Origin: Trichinella spiralis
Taxonomy: Eukaryota; Nematoda; Enoplea; Trichinellida; Trichinellidae
Assembly (NCBI GenBank): GCA_000181795.3
Contig: CM012954.1
Span: 14,409,908-14,473,907 of the forward strand
DNA: 64,000 nt
Direction: 5' to 3'
The position numbers and the translations under genes were made by a program. The notes under the pieces were generated by a model. It was not told where the DNA came from. It searched no databases and saw only the letters and a program-made list of their open reading frames with translations. Numbering within the stretch: the first letter of the stretch is position 1; every line of letters starts with the position of its first letter. Shown here one piece after another: positions 12,601 through 25,735 of this stretch.

Positions 12601-15600
12601 ATAATAAACTGAAATTGATTACAGGCAACTGAAATACTAGAATACAACACTATACTACAGCCAGCGCCAGGTTATAAAATAGTACACGCCCCCGCCCACC
12701 CCACCCCACGTTCATTTTCTCTTGTGTTCTTCTTCTTCTTCTTCCGTTACAACGATGCTAAACTAAACTTGCCCACGCATTGAATAAACAAGCAAGCACC
12801 AAGCTCTTCTTTCATCGCTTTACCAACCCCAACAACTATGACACACACACGCACAGAGAAAGCGAGAAAAGGATTTCAAACAAACATTAAAGCACACAAA
12901 TCATCATCATCAACGACAACAACAACAACAACAACCGTGTAAACTTTCTACAAAATCAAACAATCAAAATATCCCAATCACTGAGGGAATATATACATAT
13001 AGATATGACAAAAAACAAAACCCAAAACAATACAACTAATTGTACTACTGCAATAATTCTTTTTTTTCCTTCAAAATAAAGTAATAACAAGAAAAAATAA
13101 CACATTTACATTTTGAACGTAATAAATAGTATAATAAAATATCGGTAAAAATCAAATTCGAACAAAAGTTGTGACGTGTAAAAGTTTTGAAAAAAAAGAA
13201 GAATAATTTTTCTCAAAGAATACCGCCGCTACCTTTCAGTACCAACCGGCAAGTTGAAATTAACACAAAAGTAAAAAATAATAACACGATGCTGGACGAC
13301 AATAAAGGATGAAATTGTCGTTTGTACGTAAGTATGCAAACTTTTTTATGCAAATAAAATGAATGAATGAAAAGACAAAAAAAAAAGAACAAATCAATTT
13401 CACTTACTTCACAGGCACTTCAAAGTTGGATCGTTTACGATCCAATTTCGACACGCTTTTCGTTCTTTTCAAAGCACTGTTGCGAAATGGTCTGGCAAAG
13501 AAATTCTGAAATGTAAATTTAATTTATTCAAAATGAAAAAAAAATTAATAAAATTTTAATAATAAAATAAGTGAAAATAAAATATAATATAATTTGTCTG
13601 TATAGTATTTTTTTAAATTTACTGTTGTGATGTTGTATATGTAATATGAATGAAGTGTATCTGGTGTGGAGAAAGAAGAAGCAGAAGAAGAAGAAGAAGA
13701 AGTGAAGCTAGAAAATTTGAAAGCTCGTCGTAGTAGCTTGTTTGTTGTCTATCCATCCCATTCGTCAATCCATCAATCCCGGCGCGAGATGCCAAGTGAA
13801 ATTGCATAGAAGATGCAAAAACAAAACTTTCAAATATTTGATCAGAGAAAGCAGCACAAAGCCCCAACTACAGCTATAAACTATGCAACGCGTTCCACAT
13901 TTTGTCATTGTCGTCACTTCTTCTTCTTCTTCTTCTTCTCCTTGCTCTTTTCATTCATAGACAAAGCTTAATACTGAATAGGAAAACAAGCGAGATAAAG
14001 AAGAAGAAGAAGAGAAAGCATTGATGCATTGAATATACAAAATTAGATTCAGCCGAAAAAAATACAGCAATAATGATAATAATAATAATAAAAGAAATGA
14101 AAATTTTTTCATTCCATTGATTAATCATCGAAAAAGATGGACAATGGGAAAAAAAGTTGCAAAATTATCCAACGGAGAAGAAAGCTTTTCGTCGTATGAA
14201 AAATTTCAAAATCCATTACACCGCCAACGTGGAGGAGGAGAGAGGGGAGGGGGTTGTCGAAAATATTTTTTATTCTCTACAGAACACCGAATATCCGGGT
14301 ATGTGCCGGTCAGTTGAGATGGGTTCAAAGGCCATATTTATTTNNNNNNNNNNTTCTTGCTCCGGTACAATCGATGCATAAGAATAAACTTGCCCCACGC
14401 ATGTAATAAAGCAAGGCAAAGCACCAAGCTTTTCTTTCATCGGCTCTACCCAACGGCCAACAGCTATGCCACACACACGCACAGAGAAAGCGAGAAAAGG
14501 ATTTCAAACAAACATTAAAGCACACAAATCATCATCATCAACGACAACAACAACAACAACAACCGGGTAAACTTTTTACAAAATCAAACAATCAAAATAT
14601 CCCAATCACTGAGGGAATATATACATATAGATATGACAAAAAACAAAACCCCAAACAATACAACTAATTGTACTACTGCAATAATTCTTTTTTTTCCTTC
14701 AAAATAAAGTAATAACAAGAAAAAATAACACATTTACATTTTGAACGTAATAAATAGTATAATAAAATATCGGTAAAAATCAAATTCGAACAAAAGTTGT
14801 GACGTGTAAAAGTTTTGAAAAAAAAGAAGAATAATTTTTCTCAAAGAATACCGCCGCTACCTTTCAGTACCAACCGGCAAGTTGAAATTAACACAAAAGT
14901 AAAAAATAATAACACGATGCTGGACGACAATAAAGGATGAAATTGTCGTTTGTACGTAAGTATGCAAACTTTTTTATGCAAATAAAATGAATGAATGAAA
15001 AGACAAAAAAAAAAGAACAAATCAATTTCACTTACTTCACAGGCACTTCAAAGTTGGATCGTTTACGATCCAATTTCGACACGCTTTTCGTTCTTTTCAA
15101 AGCACTGTTGCGAAATGGTCTGGCAAAGAAATTCTGAAATGTAAATTTAATTTATTCAAAAGGAAAAAAAATTAATAAAATTTTAATAATAAAATAAGTG
15201 AAAATAAAATATAATATAATTTGTCTGTACAGTATTTTTTTAAATTTACTGTTGTGATGCTGCATATGTAATATGAATGAAGTGCATCTGGTGTGGAGAA
15301 AGAAGAAGAAGAAGAAGTGAAGCTAGAAAATTTGAAAGCTCGTCGTAGTAGCTTGTTTGTTGTCTATCCATCCCATTCGTCAATCCATCAATCCCGGCGC
15401 GAGATGCCAAGTGAAATTGCATAGAAGATGCAAAAACAAAACTTTCAAATATTTGATCAGAGAAAGCAGCACAAAGCCCCAACTACAGCTATAAACTATG
15501 CAACGCGTTCCACATTTTGTCATTGTCGTCACTTCTTCTTCTTCTTCTTCTTCTCCTTGCTCTTTTCATTCATAGACAAAGCTTAATACTGAATAGGAAA

Positions 15601-18600
15601 ACAAGCGAGATAAAGAAGAAGAAGAAGAGAAAGCATTGATGCATTGAATATACAAAATTAGATTCAGCCGAAAAAAATACAGCAATAATGATAATAATAA
15701 TAATAAAAGAAATGAAAATTTTTTCATTCCATTGATTAATCATCGAAAAAGATGGACAATGGGAAAAAAAGTTGCAAAATTATCCAACGGAGAAGAAAGC
15801 TTTTCGTCGTATGAAAAATTTCAAAATCCATTACACCGCCAACGTGGAGGAGGAGGAGGAGGAGGGGGTGGTCGAAAAATATTTTTATTCCCTACAGAAC
15901 ACCAATATCCGGGAAGTGCGGGCAGTTGAGATGGGTCAAGGGCATTATTTATTTCATTTATACTACTTGTCACACGTTTCGTTCTTTTTTCACTTTGAAC
16001 TAACTCTCACTCTGTTGTCTCCCTTGTCACTCTTCTCTCTTGCACACATATATGTATATCTTTGTAAATAAACCCCTCCTGATAATCTATATAATAATTT
16101 TTCTTTGTTTCAAAATTTAATTCAAACAAAATAAATAATCCTCAATCAATAATAATAATCAAATATTATAATTTTTGAAATAAAAGCAAAAATGAAAAAT
16201 TTTGAAAAATTACGACAATTTTCCTGATGATAATTTTCACATCAGACCAGTCAGCCAGTCCCAGTCCCAGTCGCATCATCTTCCAGATCAGTGATTATCA
16301 AATATTTTCTTTCGTACGCTTTTCTTTGCATCACATCTGCTTGCTGACCCTGTTCTCTATTTGCCATACACACCACGCACAATAATATATAGCTATTGAA
16401 TTTGTCATTTTGATATATTAGAAACAAAACAAACAAACAAATAAATAACTATTAATATTATTGCACGGCACATCTTTGAACTCTTATTAAATAGAATTCA
16501 AAAAAAAATATTAATATGCAGTAGATCAAAATTGATAATTACAAAAACTGACAAACGTGAGAAACGTTCATCGTGATTTCATAATTGGACAAACAAGAAA
16601 CTAGCCGGCCAGTTGTATACATACATTGTATATAATTTTCATTTGCGTGTGAGGAAAAATTTAAATACGGGGCAATACAATCAACAGACCATCACCATCA
16701 CCACCAGTAGAATTTATCAGTGCGTGTTCATGATTTGAATAAGAGGAAAAGAAAAAAACAAAATTAAACTTAATTGAATAAAGTTGCGTGTAAAAATTTG
16801 CCGATCGATATTGCTGGCAAGAAAAACTGTTTGCTCTTCAACCCACATTTTCAAACAGCTGTTCTCTCAACATGCAACAATGCAAATATACTAATAATAC
16901 AAGAGAAACATGCCAACGCATTTTAAGTAAAGAATAAATTGAAATTTCAATCCCATTCATCCGGTTTACGACGACGACAATGATGATCAAGCTGTTAGCT
17001 GAATTTTCATAATAAAACAAACAATTTATGAGTAAGATATCAAAAGAAGAAGAAGATGAAAAAATGTCATTTCCAATAACTACTGTAATTGTGTACTACT
17101 ATACAATGGACCACCACCACCAATGTGTGGTAGTGGTTGGACAATTTTGAAAATTCTCATAATATAATTATTATAATAATGATAATTTCTTTTTTTGCTA
17201 TACATCTCCATCTCTATGATATAAATGCGCAACCTGAAAAATTCAGTCTTTTCATGTCGGCCCCGATTTTTACCATTTAACCTGAATACAACAAACCACC
17301 TTTTCCAAAGAAAGCTGACAAAAGAACAAGTATCTCTACCGTAACAATTCATGTTGACACGCATGTGACATCGTCATCCATTCGTCATTTGGATTCAATA
17401 ATTTATCATATACCAAAAACTGTGCAACTCAATCTCTCTACACATTTCTATTATCATTCACGATTCATATTCTTTTTTTATATAAAATATCCAATTTCAT
17501 TTTGAAACAATTCAACATTAAAATATACACAGACAAATAAAAAAAAATTCGTGAATTTCATTCAAACGTTACAGTTAATTGAAAAGAACTTTTTACATTT
17601 TCTCAATAATGATTAATTCTTAAAAAAATAATACGACAAGCATATTTTCATGCACAGACATACAAACCACATAGACAAACAAAAGTTGAAAACCAGTTGA
17701 TGCCGTCGTTTTCATTCTTGTTCAAACATGGACAATTTACATTGTTTCTACAAAAGTAGTGGAAAATTTTTCCATTCAACTTTATGCGCTCCACTTCAAC
17801 ACTACCACCACCACCACCACCACCGTATACATGATGCACAACAACAGTATTGAAATTTGAAATAATTAATTAAAAAAAATAAAATAAATTCCACACCCAT
17901 CAATTCAGTTCATGTTGAAAATAATATTCTTTAAAAAAATGGCACATTCTGATTTGTGAGAGATTTTGATGAAGTCATTTGCACAAAGGAATGACTGATT
18001 TTTGCTCGGAGCGTGAAATGGGAGGAGACGCAGAGAGATGAAACAACGCCGTCAAGTTGCCTTCAAGCTAGACAACAACAACAAAAGCCAAGGACACAGA
18101 GACCAAAAACGGACAGACACAGAGAAACGAAACGACAATTTTCAAATCATCCCCCCACCCCAATATACATACAGACAGACAAACAAACAAATATACTGAA
18201 ATGAGATTAATTAAAAATCAAATGTATTTTTGAAAAAAAATATATATTTCCTTGAAAATTTCCATCAATATTAAAATTGATAAACGATAAACATTTTTCA
18301 TTAGAAATCTTACCGCCAATTTACTGCTGGACGACGTGGGTGTAGACGATGTGAAAAGCTGAGCACTAGCTGAATAGGTGGCAGTGGGATGGGATGGAAT
18401 GCGACGAGATTCAGGTGTGCACATCACCGGAAGTGGCTGTGGCATTGTCAATTTTCCAGAACCAATAGCTGCTGTTCTGCTGTTGTTGTTGTTGTTGTTG
18501 TTGTGCAATGCGGGTCTTCTATCTAAGCTCCAACTGTCCACCTCGATTGGATGTTTCGACGACAAATCGCCATTATTGTTCGACCATTCTGAAAAAAAAT

Positions 18601-19303
18601 AAATAAAATTTTAATTTCTACAAATAAATAAATAATTAATTGTCAATCGACTACCCAGAAGAATAAAGAAAAAACAGTTTTTTTTCCTTTTAAAACATAG
18701 TAGTTGTGTGTGAAATTGATAAAAAAAAATACCTCGTTGCTCAGGGATGACGCTCAATGATAATGTACTGTTGCAACAAATTCGGTTGCGCATGTTTTGT
18801 TTGTTTATAAATAATTTGCATAGACCAGAACAAATTCGACGATAGAAAAAAGTGACCACGGGAAAAATTTATGTATATTATTCAGCGTAGAATAAATAAT
18901 ACTATTACAGCCAGTGTGGTGGTGGTAGTTGGAATTGTCAGTGGGCGTTGAGAGGAAAAAGTGAAGGACGCCGCCGCCGTGGGCGAAAAATGATCCAATC
19001 AAAAAATGGAGAAACGAATACAAGTCGACAGGAGAAGCATGCTTTTCGCCGACATCCAATAGAAAACGGCCAATGAGAGTGAGAGAAAGACAAAGAGAAA
19101 AAAGGTCGAGCGTTCACAGTTTTATACAGTAGTAGAACAGTTGGTGACGTGAACAGCTTCAACTTGTACCAAATTTATGCAAATATCCGCTTTTTTTAAT
19201 AATAATTTACCACAAATTAGACCGTCTGACGTGGTGAGAAAATTTTTTAAAAAAGGGGAAAAAAATTAGGACCGCCACAGACGGTAAAGTGAAGCGAGAA
19301 GCG

Positions 19304-19335
<32 letters not shown>

Positions 19336-21909
19336 GGTCGACAAGGACACGATGCAAACAAGATTGCAGCGGCAACAGTGCAAATTGAAAAGCTGCCGAA
19401 AAACCAGACACTGTCGAACAACGTGTCGCCAGGGCGACAGACGGACAAGCTTGCCAAAGCGATAGAATCACAATTTCTGCTCATGACCCGACCGGCGGTG
19501 ACCACTGCCCACTGATCACTACTGACAACATACCACATGCAGAACAACTGTCATTGAAATTCAAGGTTCTTCATCCTCTCTTTATTTATAATATATGCAT
19601 ATTAATCTCATCTTCTCTGTTCACTCTTGTACACGCACACATACAACAGAAACGCATATAATAAATAAAAATTCCATTTTTTCTTTTCTTTCATCTCAAT
19701 CATATAACATATACAACCACCATACGTGTACAACATACAGATCACACGACACAGACGATCACAATCATTGTCTGTCTACTTGATTATCATCAACCGATTC
19801 CAATATTATCAAATTTAAATCAAATTCTTCTAGCATAATTTCCAAAATATGAAAATTAAAAAAACAAAATGAACAAAACGAATCACAATAAATAATATTA
19901 TTATTAAAAATTTTCCAGTTGGGTTTTTGTTACAAATCAACCGAACCAGTTTTCACAATTCGTGAATAAATAAATAAATAAATAAACATTTTAAACAACA
20001 AGTCAAAAAAGTAACAGCTTCTCTTTCATTAAAAAAAAATTTTTTTCTCCACATGCAAATTAAATTATTTTTATCATGAAAATCAAACACAGTTGAAGAA
20101 CAAAAAACACTAAATTGTTCAAATTAATCTTGACAAAATATATTAATAACATACAATAAATACAATGCAAACAACGTGCTCGGAAAAGATGGATGGGTGC
20201 GTAAAATTAATGCGTAAAAGATGAAGCAAAAATTATCTGTTGATTTGCTGCTTTTTGTTTTTGTCCCTTCCATTCATGTGATTGAGCAAACCTGTCACAA
20301 CAGGGCGTGGCAAAATTTCCCACCACTGATGATGATGATGATCAACTCTCTTACAATTATCCTCTTCCGGAGAAAAAAATTCGAAAACAACAACAACAAA
20401 ACAATAATAATAATAATAATCATCATCCCGTCATCATATTAGCTCAAACGACGGGTCAACAATCATCGGTGTCATGCAAATTACGCGTTAGCCGGTCAAC
20501 TGGATGAAGTTTGGCCGGCGTGAGAACAATATCTCACCATCAGCATCATCAGGTCAACTAAATCGCCATTCCAATACCTCTATAAATATGTATATATTTG
20601 GCTGTATCAAATCCGGTGATCGCAATTTTTTTCTCTCTCTCTCTCTCTTCAGCTAGAGAAAACAATTAGCTCATCGGTTTGGTTCATCAATGGGAAAAAT
20701 GATAATTCATCATCATCATCGACGAAAGTGAACAGGAAGATTAGAGAGGAATATAAAATAACCAAACAAAAAATAATAATCCGAATCACACACACTGAAC
20801 AGTTGTCAATTCTCAGCAAATAGTAAAAATTGATATTATAAAAATTACATAAAAACGAATATTCTACATTTTTCAAATTGTTAATTTTTGAAAAATTACT
20901 CCAAATTGTGGTGAAAAGCGAACAATCGAGAAAAAAAAATAATAACAGTGGCACGATCGACGGCGGTCAGCGCTTGTCGTCGCCAAGCAATACACATACA
21001 TATACACACACATACACAGCATGGAGCCGAATACAAAGCGTGGCACAAAGCACATAACAAGATCACCTTTCGCACAAAATGGACAGCTTTGAAAAGCTTT
21101 GCATACAGCTAAAGCACAAATCGATCAATTTCCTCCTACTACTCAGTGGTCGAAGTCGGCCACTGTCCACTGGCAACAACGACAACAGAATCAGAAAAAT
21201 TTTCCACCAACATCAATGGACAAATAGAAGCTTTGTTGTGACGTGCGAGCTAACGGTAAATAAATAAATAAACAGAATTTCCACAACTTACCCAACGTGA
21301 AAAAATTATTGTTTTTTTTTATTCTGAGCAATAAAAAGAGCAGCAGCAGCAGCAGAAGACAAAGTGACAAAACAACAAAACAGCATGACAGAAGATAAGA
21401 AATGATACAAAGAATGAGAAAGAGAAAAATATATATATATAAGCTGACCCGACCGTTAAATGTTCGAAGAGACAGCAGAGTGAGGTTGTGTGGGATTTTT
21501 CCCCTCCCCTGCCTCTCTCCCCCCTCCCTATCCGAGCAACAATAATAGGCGACAGCAGTGGCGCGAGTGGATAATAGAATAAAATGGGTGAAGTGAATGA
21601 ATATGATTAGAAAAAAAATAGAAGAAGGAAAAGAGCCCGCTGCTGTTGTCCGTGTCACGACCCCAATGGCACGACAGCGTTAATAGTTTCCGGCTGAAGT
21701 GGACAATGGTCGAATGACAGCAGATGGACGTGCACCGCCGCCGACCAGGTCGGCTGGTGACGAGATGATTTCAAGCGGTCGTTTTAGCCTTAGCGCAAAC
21801 AAACGGCCACGGCTAAACCAAACAACAATATCTATCTATCTATCTCCAATGAACAACAGCAGCATCACAGCTTTTTCTTTGCTAATAAAACTAAATTCAA
21901 CAACTCCTC

Positions 21910-21943
<34 letters not shown>

Positions 21944-24900
21944 CGTTCTCTCTTTCACTCATTTTACTTGTTTGTATTATTATTATTATTATTATTACTG
22001 TTGTTATTATTAATCTGAATTTTCATCACACATCCAATGCTAAACCAACCAACCAACCAACCAGGTCAGCCGGTCATCATTGTCGCTTCTGTCAGATGTC
22101 GCAGCTGCTGAGATAACATCTGGTAGCCCACGACCAACTGACTGACTTGATGACTCTCTTTTGAAATATCTGTTTAGCATTTTTTCAAACGTCACCACCA
22201 CCACCATCACTTTCTTCTGGTTCTCATTTTTTAATATTAATGTTAAAATTTAAGAAAAAAAAATCTTTTTTTTTCCCAAACTTCATTCAGCAACTTACTC
22301 AAAGCAGTAACGCTTTTACCCAAACAAGAACGCCAACTTCTGCGGCCGCCCATTTTTCATTGAACAAATTTTGTAGTAAATTTTCACCACCACCACCACC
22401 AGCAACAACAACAACAACAAAATCAGATGAAAAACAACAACAATAATTAAATAAATAAATAAATAAATAAATAATGCAGCTTTTTCGGTGGTTAAATGAA
22501 ACGAAGGAGAGAAAATTCAACTTGCCCACACATTAAACGTGAGACTGCTGCTGCCGCTGCTGCTGCTGCTGCTGCTGTTGCTGATGCGTTGTCGTCGCCA
22601 CCACTACCTACCTCTACTCTGCTTACTTACTCACTTACTACTAACTAACGAACTAAGAAAATAGCTAGCCAAGCTAGCTAACTAACTAGCTGACTAGCCA
22701 ACTAGCAAAAAGCTATCCGTAAGAAAAGATAAGAAAATGCCAAGTCAATCATCATCCATCCCCCTCAACGCACTGCTCAAACACGTCCATGCAGAAAACA
22801 AAAACTTACGCGCAGGTTATAAAAATAAAGTGGTGTTTTTGAAATCAAAAAGCAAAAAATTAAATCTTAATTAATTAATTAAAATATCTAATAAAATTTA
22901 CTACTAAAAATTAAATTAATATAAATATTTGCAAAAATTAATAATTCAATACAAAATAAAACATGAATGTAAAAATAAGCCGGTAGGTAAAATTTAAAGC
23001 AACTGTATGCTTTGAAACGAATAAAAACAAAAAGTGCTTGAAAATAAATGTCCATTGTGGACTTTTTCGTATTTTTACGCTGATCAATTGACAAACGATA
23101 GAAATAAATAACGATGATGATAATGATCAAACGACGATGACACACACAAATAGTAAATAAATTTTCAATATTTAAATTAAAAAAAATACAGTATAACAAC
23201 AACAAAAGAAAGAAAAAAAACCAAACAAGACTGTACTTGAATTTCGAAAAAGTACATTTTGTGAATATTCAAATTTTACAAAAATAAAAAACTTTTTATT
23301 TTGCGTTTATAAAAAAAAATCCTCATGTGTTCCACCGGATGGATGGAAGTCTGCTTTTGAAACAAACAAACAAACAAACAAATAAAAATGGACGCGATGA
23401 TGAAAATTTTCTCAACTGCCAACAACAAGAAGCAATAAATAAAATTGGACCGATTCGAATGAAATAAGCAATAAATTAAACTTGACCTATATATTTGTTC
23501 TCCTAGCGAGAAAGGATGTGCGCAATTTGTTTGTAAAAGCGAACGTTCACGCTGTTTGTTGAATGGATTTATTTTTTGAAAAAAAAATACACATAAGTAA
23601 AATTTGAATAAAATCAAAAAGAAATTATTTTGAAAATAAAATTTTGAATACAAAGATGATGGAAATTCAGAGAGAAATAATTATCGCGTGATGATAAAAG
23701 GGAAAAAATAAAAACAAAATTAGCATATTTCTCTTCAGAAAGTAAATAAAAGTGATAATTCAAGTTGGAAAAGTTGCTTATTTTTTGTTTGTATAACGAT
23801 AATAAAAAAATGTTTGTTAAAAGAAAACACATACTTAACACTAGACACTCGACGGGTGATGATGAGTCAGTTGTAATAATAATGTTAGTCAGTGCAGTGC
23901 AGGTGTAGAGAAAGAAAAAAGAAAAATTTCATGTTTAAATCAATAAAAATAATAATTTAAAAATTTGCATAAACTGAAAGTTCAACATGCAGAAAATTTT
24001 CTTCTTTTGTTTTTGTGTCGACACCGTGATAAAAGCGAAAAGGAAAAAAAACAAGAAGAATTTTGATTGTCGGATTAAAGAAGAAAAAAAGTCTTCAGGC
24101 AAAAAGCAACAAACACTCGACTCTTATTGAAATAATCATCATGAATAAAATAATGATGACAATATATCATTGTTTGAAGGTTGGATTTTTTTTATGAAAA
24201 TCAAAGCAACGAAGAAAAAATGATCGAAACAAATCAACCTATATGTATATATTGTCGAAAAAGTGGAAAATGCCAAATAAAAAAAATATATATAAAGAAT
24301 TTAAATTTCCACCAATTTCCAATCAATTATTATTATCATTCATTACCTTTGAAATGGTAAGGCAAAATGGTCAAACTTTGAGATCGGCTTGTGGCTTTTT
24401 CGTTGCCGTTCGACTGAGATTCAATTTCAGCTTCTGCAGTAGTAGCTCTGCTTAGACAATGACGACAAAAGCAAAATGAAAACAACGACACTGAAAACAT
24501 TGAAACAACTGCAGGGTGCAGGTGAAAACTGTCACATGCCGGCCCTGACCATGTGCAAAGCGGAGAGGATCGACCTTGTACGACGTTGAAGTCGGACCGA
24601 AAACGGCCTTCGTATCACGACAATATTGAATAATAATGATGATGAGGAAATAGAAGAAGAAGAAGACGATAATGATGATGATGATGAATATATGAAATTA
24701 ATAAATAAACAAAAATAAAATTGCCAAACGGTCTCCTTTTTCACCACCAACAAACCGACCAGTGCAACTTTTATTATACTATTTATTGCCAGCAGCAGCA
24801 GCGGCGGCAATGGCGGCAACAGCAGCAAGCAAACACCACACGCTTACACCACAGACGACAGCAACAACGGCACAACGCCCTCTTCTTTTTCTTCCTCCTT

Positions 24901-25313
24901 TTCATCCCCAAGCCGGGCAGACCAATCAAAATTGCCCAATGGCCAACAAGTTGCCGTTAACCAGCCGTTTTGAACGATTACCGTCAGTTGGCAACTGACT
25001 GACACACTCAGACGCAATGTCAAAATTCAAATTTTTTTTAACAAAACCGATCCGACGGATTGGTCAGCAGCAGGTGGAATTGGAAAACAAAAAAAATTTA
25101 CATAACAACTGGTCAATGTCAACAATTCGTTTCAATGGCGACGACTTTCTTTGCTTTTTTCTTTCATCCCCTCCTCGGTTACCGCTCAAACTCGGTTGGT
25201 TGACAGGAAATTTCAATCAACCGTCGAAAAAGAAATTCAACTTTGAATGCTAATTACGACAGCTTTCAAGGGTCAATTTTAAATTTCAATGACAAACTCG
25301 TCAAGGAGAACCG

Positions 25314-25345
<32 letters not shown>

Positions 25346-25735
25346 ATCCTGTAGTAATAATTTTAAAGAAAACAAAAAATCACATCCCATTACAGCATTG
25401 TTGATAATAAAATTTAAATAAATTCAATTCTTACCGGAATTTGTTGGCGAATGAAATTTGAAACGATTAGAGACTTTTTCTTCGTAACAGACAGGAGTGA
25501 GTGAAGTTGAAGCAGTGGCAAAAGTGGAGCCAGGGGTGGAGGTAAAAGCTAAATTGCCACTACTGCCGCTGCTGCTGCTGCTGCTTTTCAGAAAATGACG
25601 GGATGACGATGGATGAAAGCGACGAAGCAAGAAAATACCGCCGGCGTTGGTTGTCGGATTAGCTTTCGTTGGGACCACTTTTCCACCGTCACAATGAGGC
25701 ATACAACTGGTTGTTTTTCTAGCCTGCCTCGCATC
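6643..25735 (-). CDS. gap-2: SynGAP/DAB2IP-type Ras GTPase-activating protein
   Basis: A RasGAP that speeds GTP hydrolysis by Ras at membranes. Exons in coding order: 25735-25435, 18588-18314, 13505-13408 (also 15133-15036), 12532-12197, 11156-11055, 10988-10890, 10773-10633, 10575-10455, 10397-10332, 10260-10164, 10089-9947, 9863-9748, 9683-9535, 9457-9291, 9228-9106, 8985-7888, 7688-7473, 7387-7287, 7207-6643. All phases close, giving about 1,437 residues. Order seen: Ser-rich N-terminus, the family motif [11 protein letters not shown], a PH segment ending [11 protein letters not shown]2 (residues about 360-460), RasGAP (about 513-760), a Ser/Ala/Thr-rich linker, and a C-terminal coiled coil (LVEEELQQE). 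The arginine finger is the Arg of [10 protein letters not shown], and the FLRFLCPA motif is intact. The true start is unsure: an acceptor-like TTGCAG precedes 25735, and the first in-frame ATG is at 25702. Low-complexity Ser and Asn runs are common. Confidence 0.9.
9011..9036. repeat. TTAA tandem repeat in a RasGAP intron
   Basis: A run of about six TTAA units in the short intron between the RasGAP exons 9228-9106 and 8985-7888. It is bordered by CAA-rich sequence on both sides. Confidence 0.7.
11157..12196 (-). other. Intron of the RasGAP gene (1.0 kb)
   Basis: AT-rich intron between the PH exon and the first C2 exon. No other exon or ordered repeat is visible, only poly-A and ATATAT runs. 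A short ATATAT tract lies at about 12141-12160, just inside the donor end. Confidence 0.6.
14344..14353. other. Assembly gap (10 N)
   Basis: Ten ambiguous bases, a typical placeholder for a gap of unknown size. It sits exactly between the two copies of the 1.6-kb repeat, inside a RasGAP intron. Confidence 0.98.
15036..15133 (-). other. Second copy of the RasGAP exon encoding the [11 protein letters not shown] motif
   Basis: This is a base-for-base copy of the exon at 13408-13505, with the same acceptor (TTTCAG) and donor (GTAAGTG). It enters in phase 0 and leaves in phase 2, so including both copies in one transcript would shift the frame; only one can be used. It is either an assembly duplicate (most likely) or a newly duplicated, mutually exclusive exon with no sequence difference. 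Confidence 0.85.
15134..18313 (-). other. Intron of the RasGAP gene (3.2 kb)
   Basis: AT-rich intron with GAA/CTT microsatellites, a CACCACCAC run near 17801-17822 and poly-A/T runs. I see no further exon. The upstream 820 bases belong to the duplicated block around the N gap. Confidence 0.55.
19307..19334. repeat. AACT microsatellite
   Basis: About seven consecutive AACT units in the long first intron of the RasGAP gene. Confidence 0.85.
21910..21943. repeat. CTAT (GATA-complement) microsatellite
   Basis: About eight perfect CTAT units, with a shorter CTAT run about 70 bases upstream (21830-21845). Both lie in the RasGAP first intron. Confidence 0.85.

Larger units (their letters stand above)
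12733..15955. repeat. 1.6-kb direct duplication flanking the assembly gap, carrying one RasGAP exon
   Basis: Copy 1 (about 12733-14343) and copy 2 (about 14354-15955) are nearly identical with an offset of 1,628 bases and meet at a run of 10 N. Each contains the 98-base RasGAP exon (13408-13505 and 15036-15133), identical by eye. Differences are mainly microsatellite lengths (GAA repeats) and clusters of one-base insertions at the two ends next to the gap, for example the start of copy 2 and the end of copy 1. That pattern fits two overlapping contig ends left unmerged rather than a real tandem duplication. A 98-base exon used twice would break the frame. Confidence 0.85.
18589..25434 (-). 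other. Long first intron of the RasGAP gene (6.8 kb)
   Basis: This large intron separates the Ser-rich first exon from the second. It is dense in simple repeats: AACT (about 19308-19334), CTAT (about 21830-21845 and 21910-21943), AAAT (about 22446-22475), CTG/GCTGCC (about 22545-22580) and CAA (about 25312-25343). No open frame with recognisable domains or good splice sites was found. Size and position make it a plausible place for transcription control elements or extra first exons, but none can be shown. Confidence 0.5.

Noticed and set aside
13619-13867. 82-codon minus-strand frame present in both duplicate copies
   Set aside because: Being in both copies reflects the assembly duplication. 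The frame lies in an intron and ends in a GAA-repeat-encoded Leu run whose length differs between copies.
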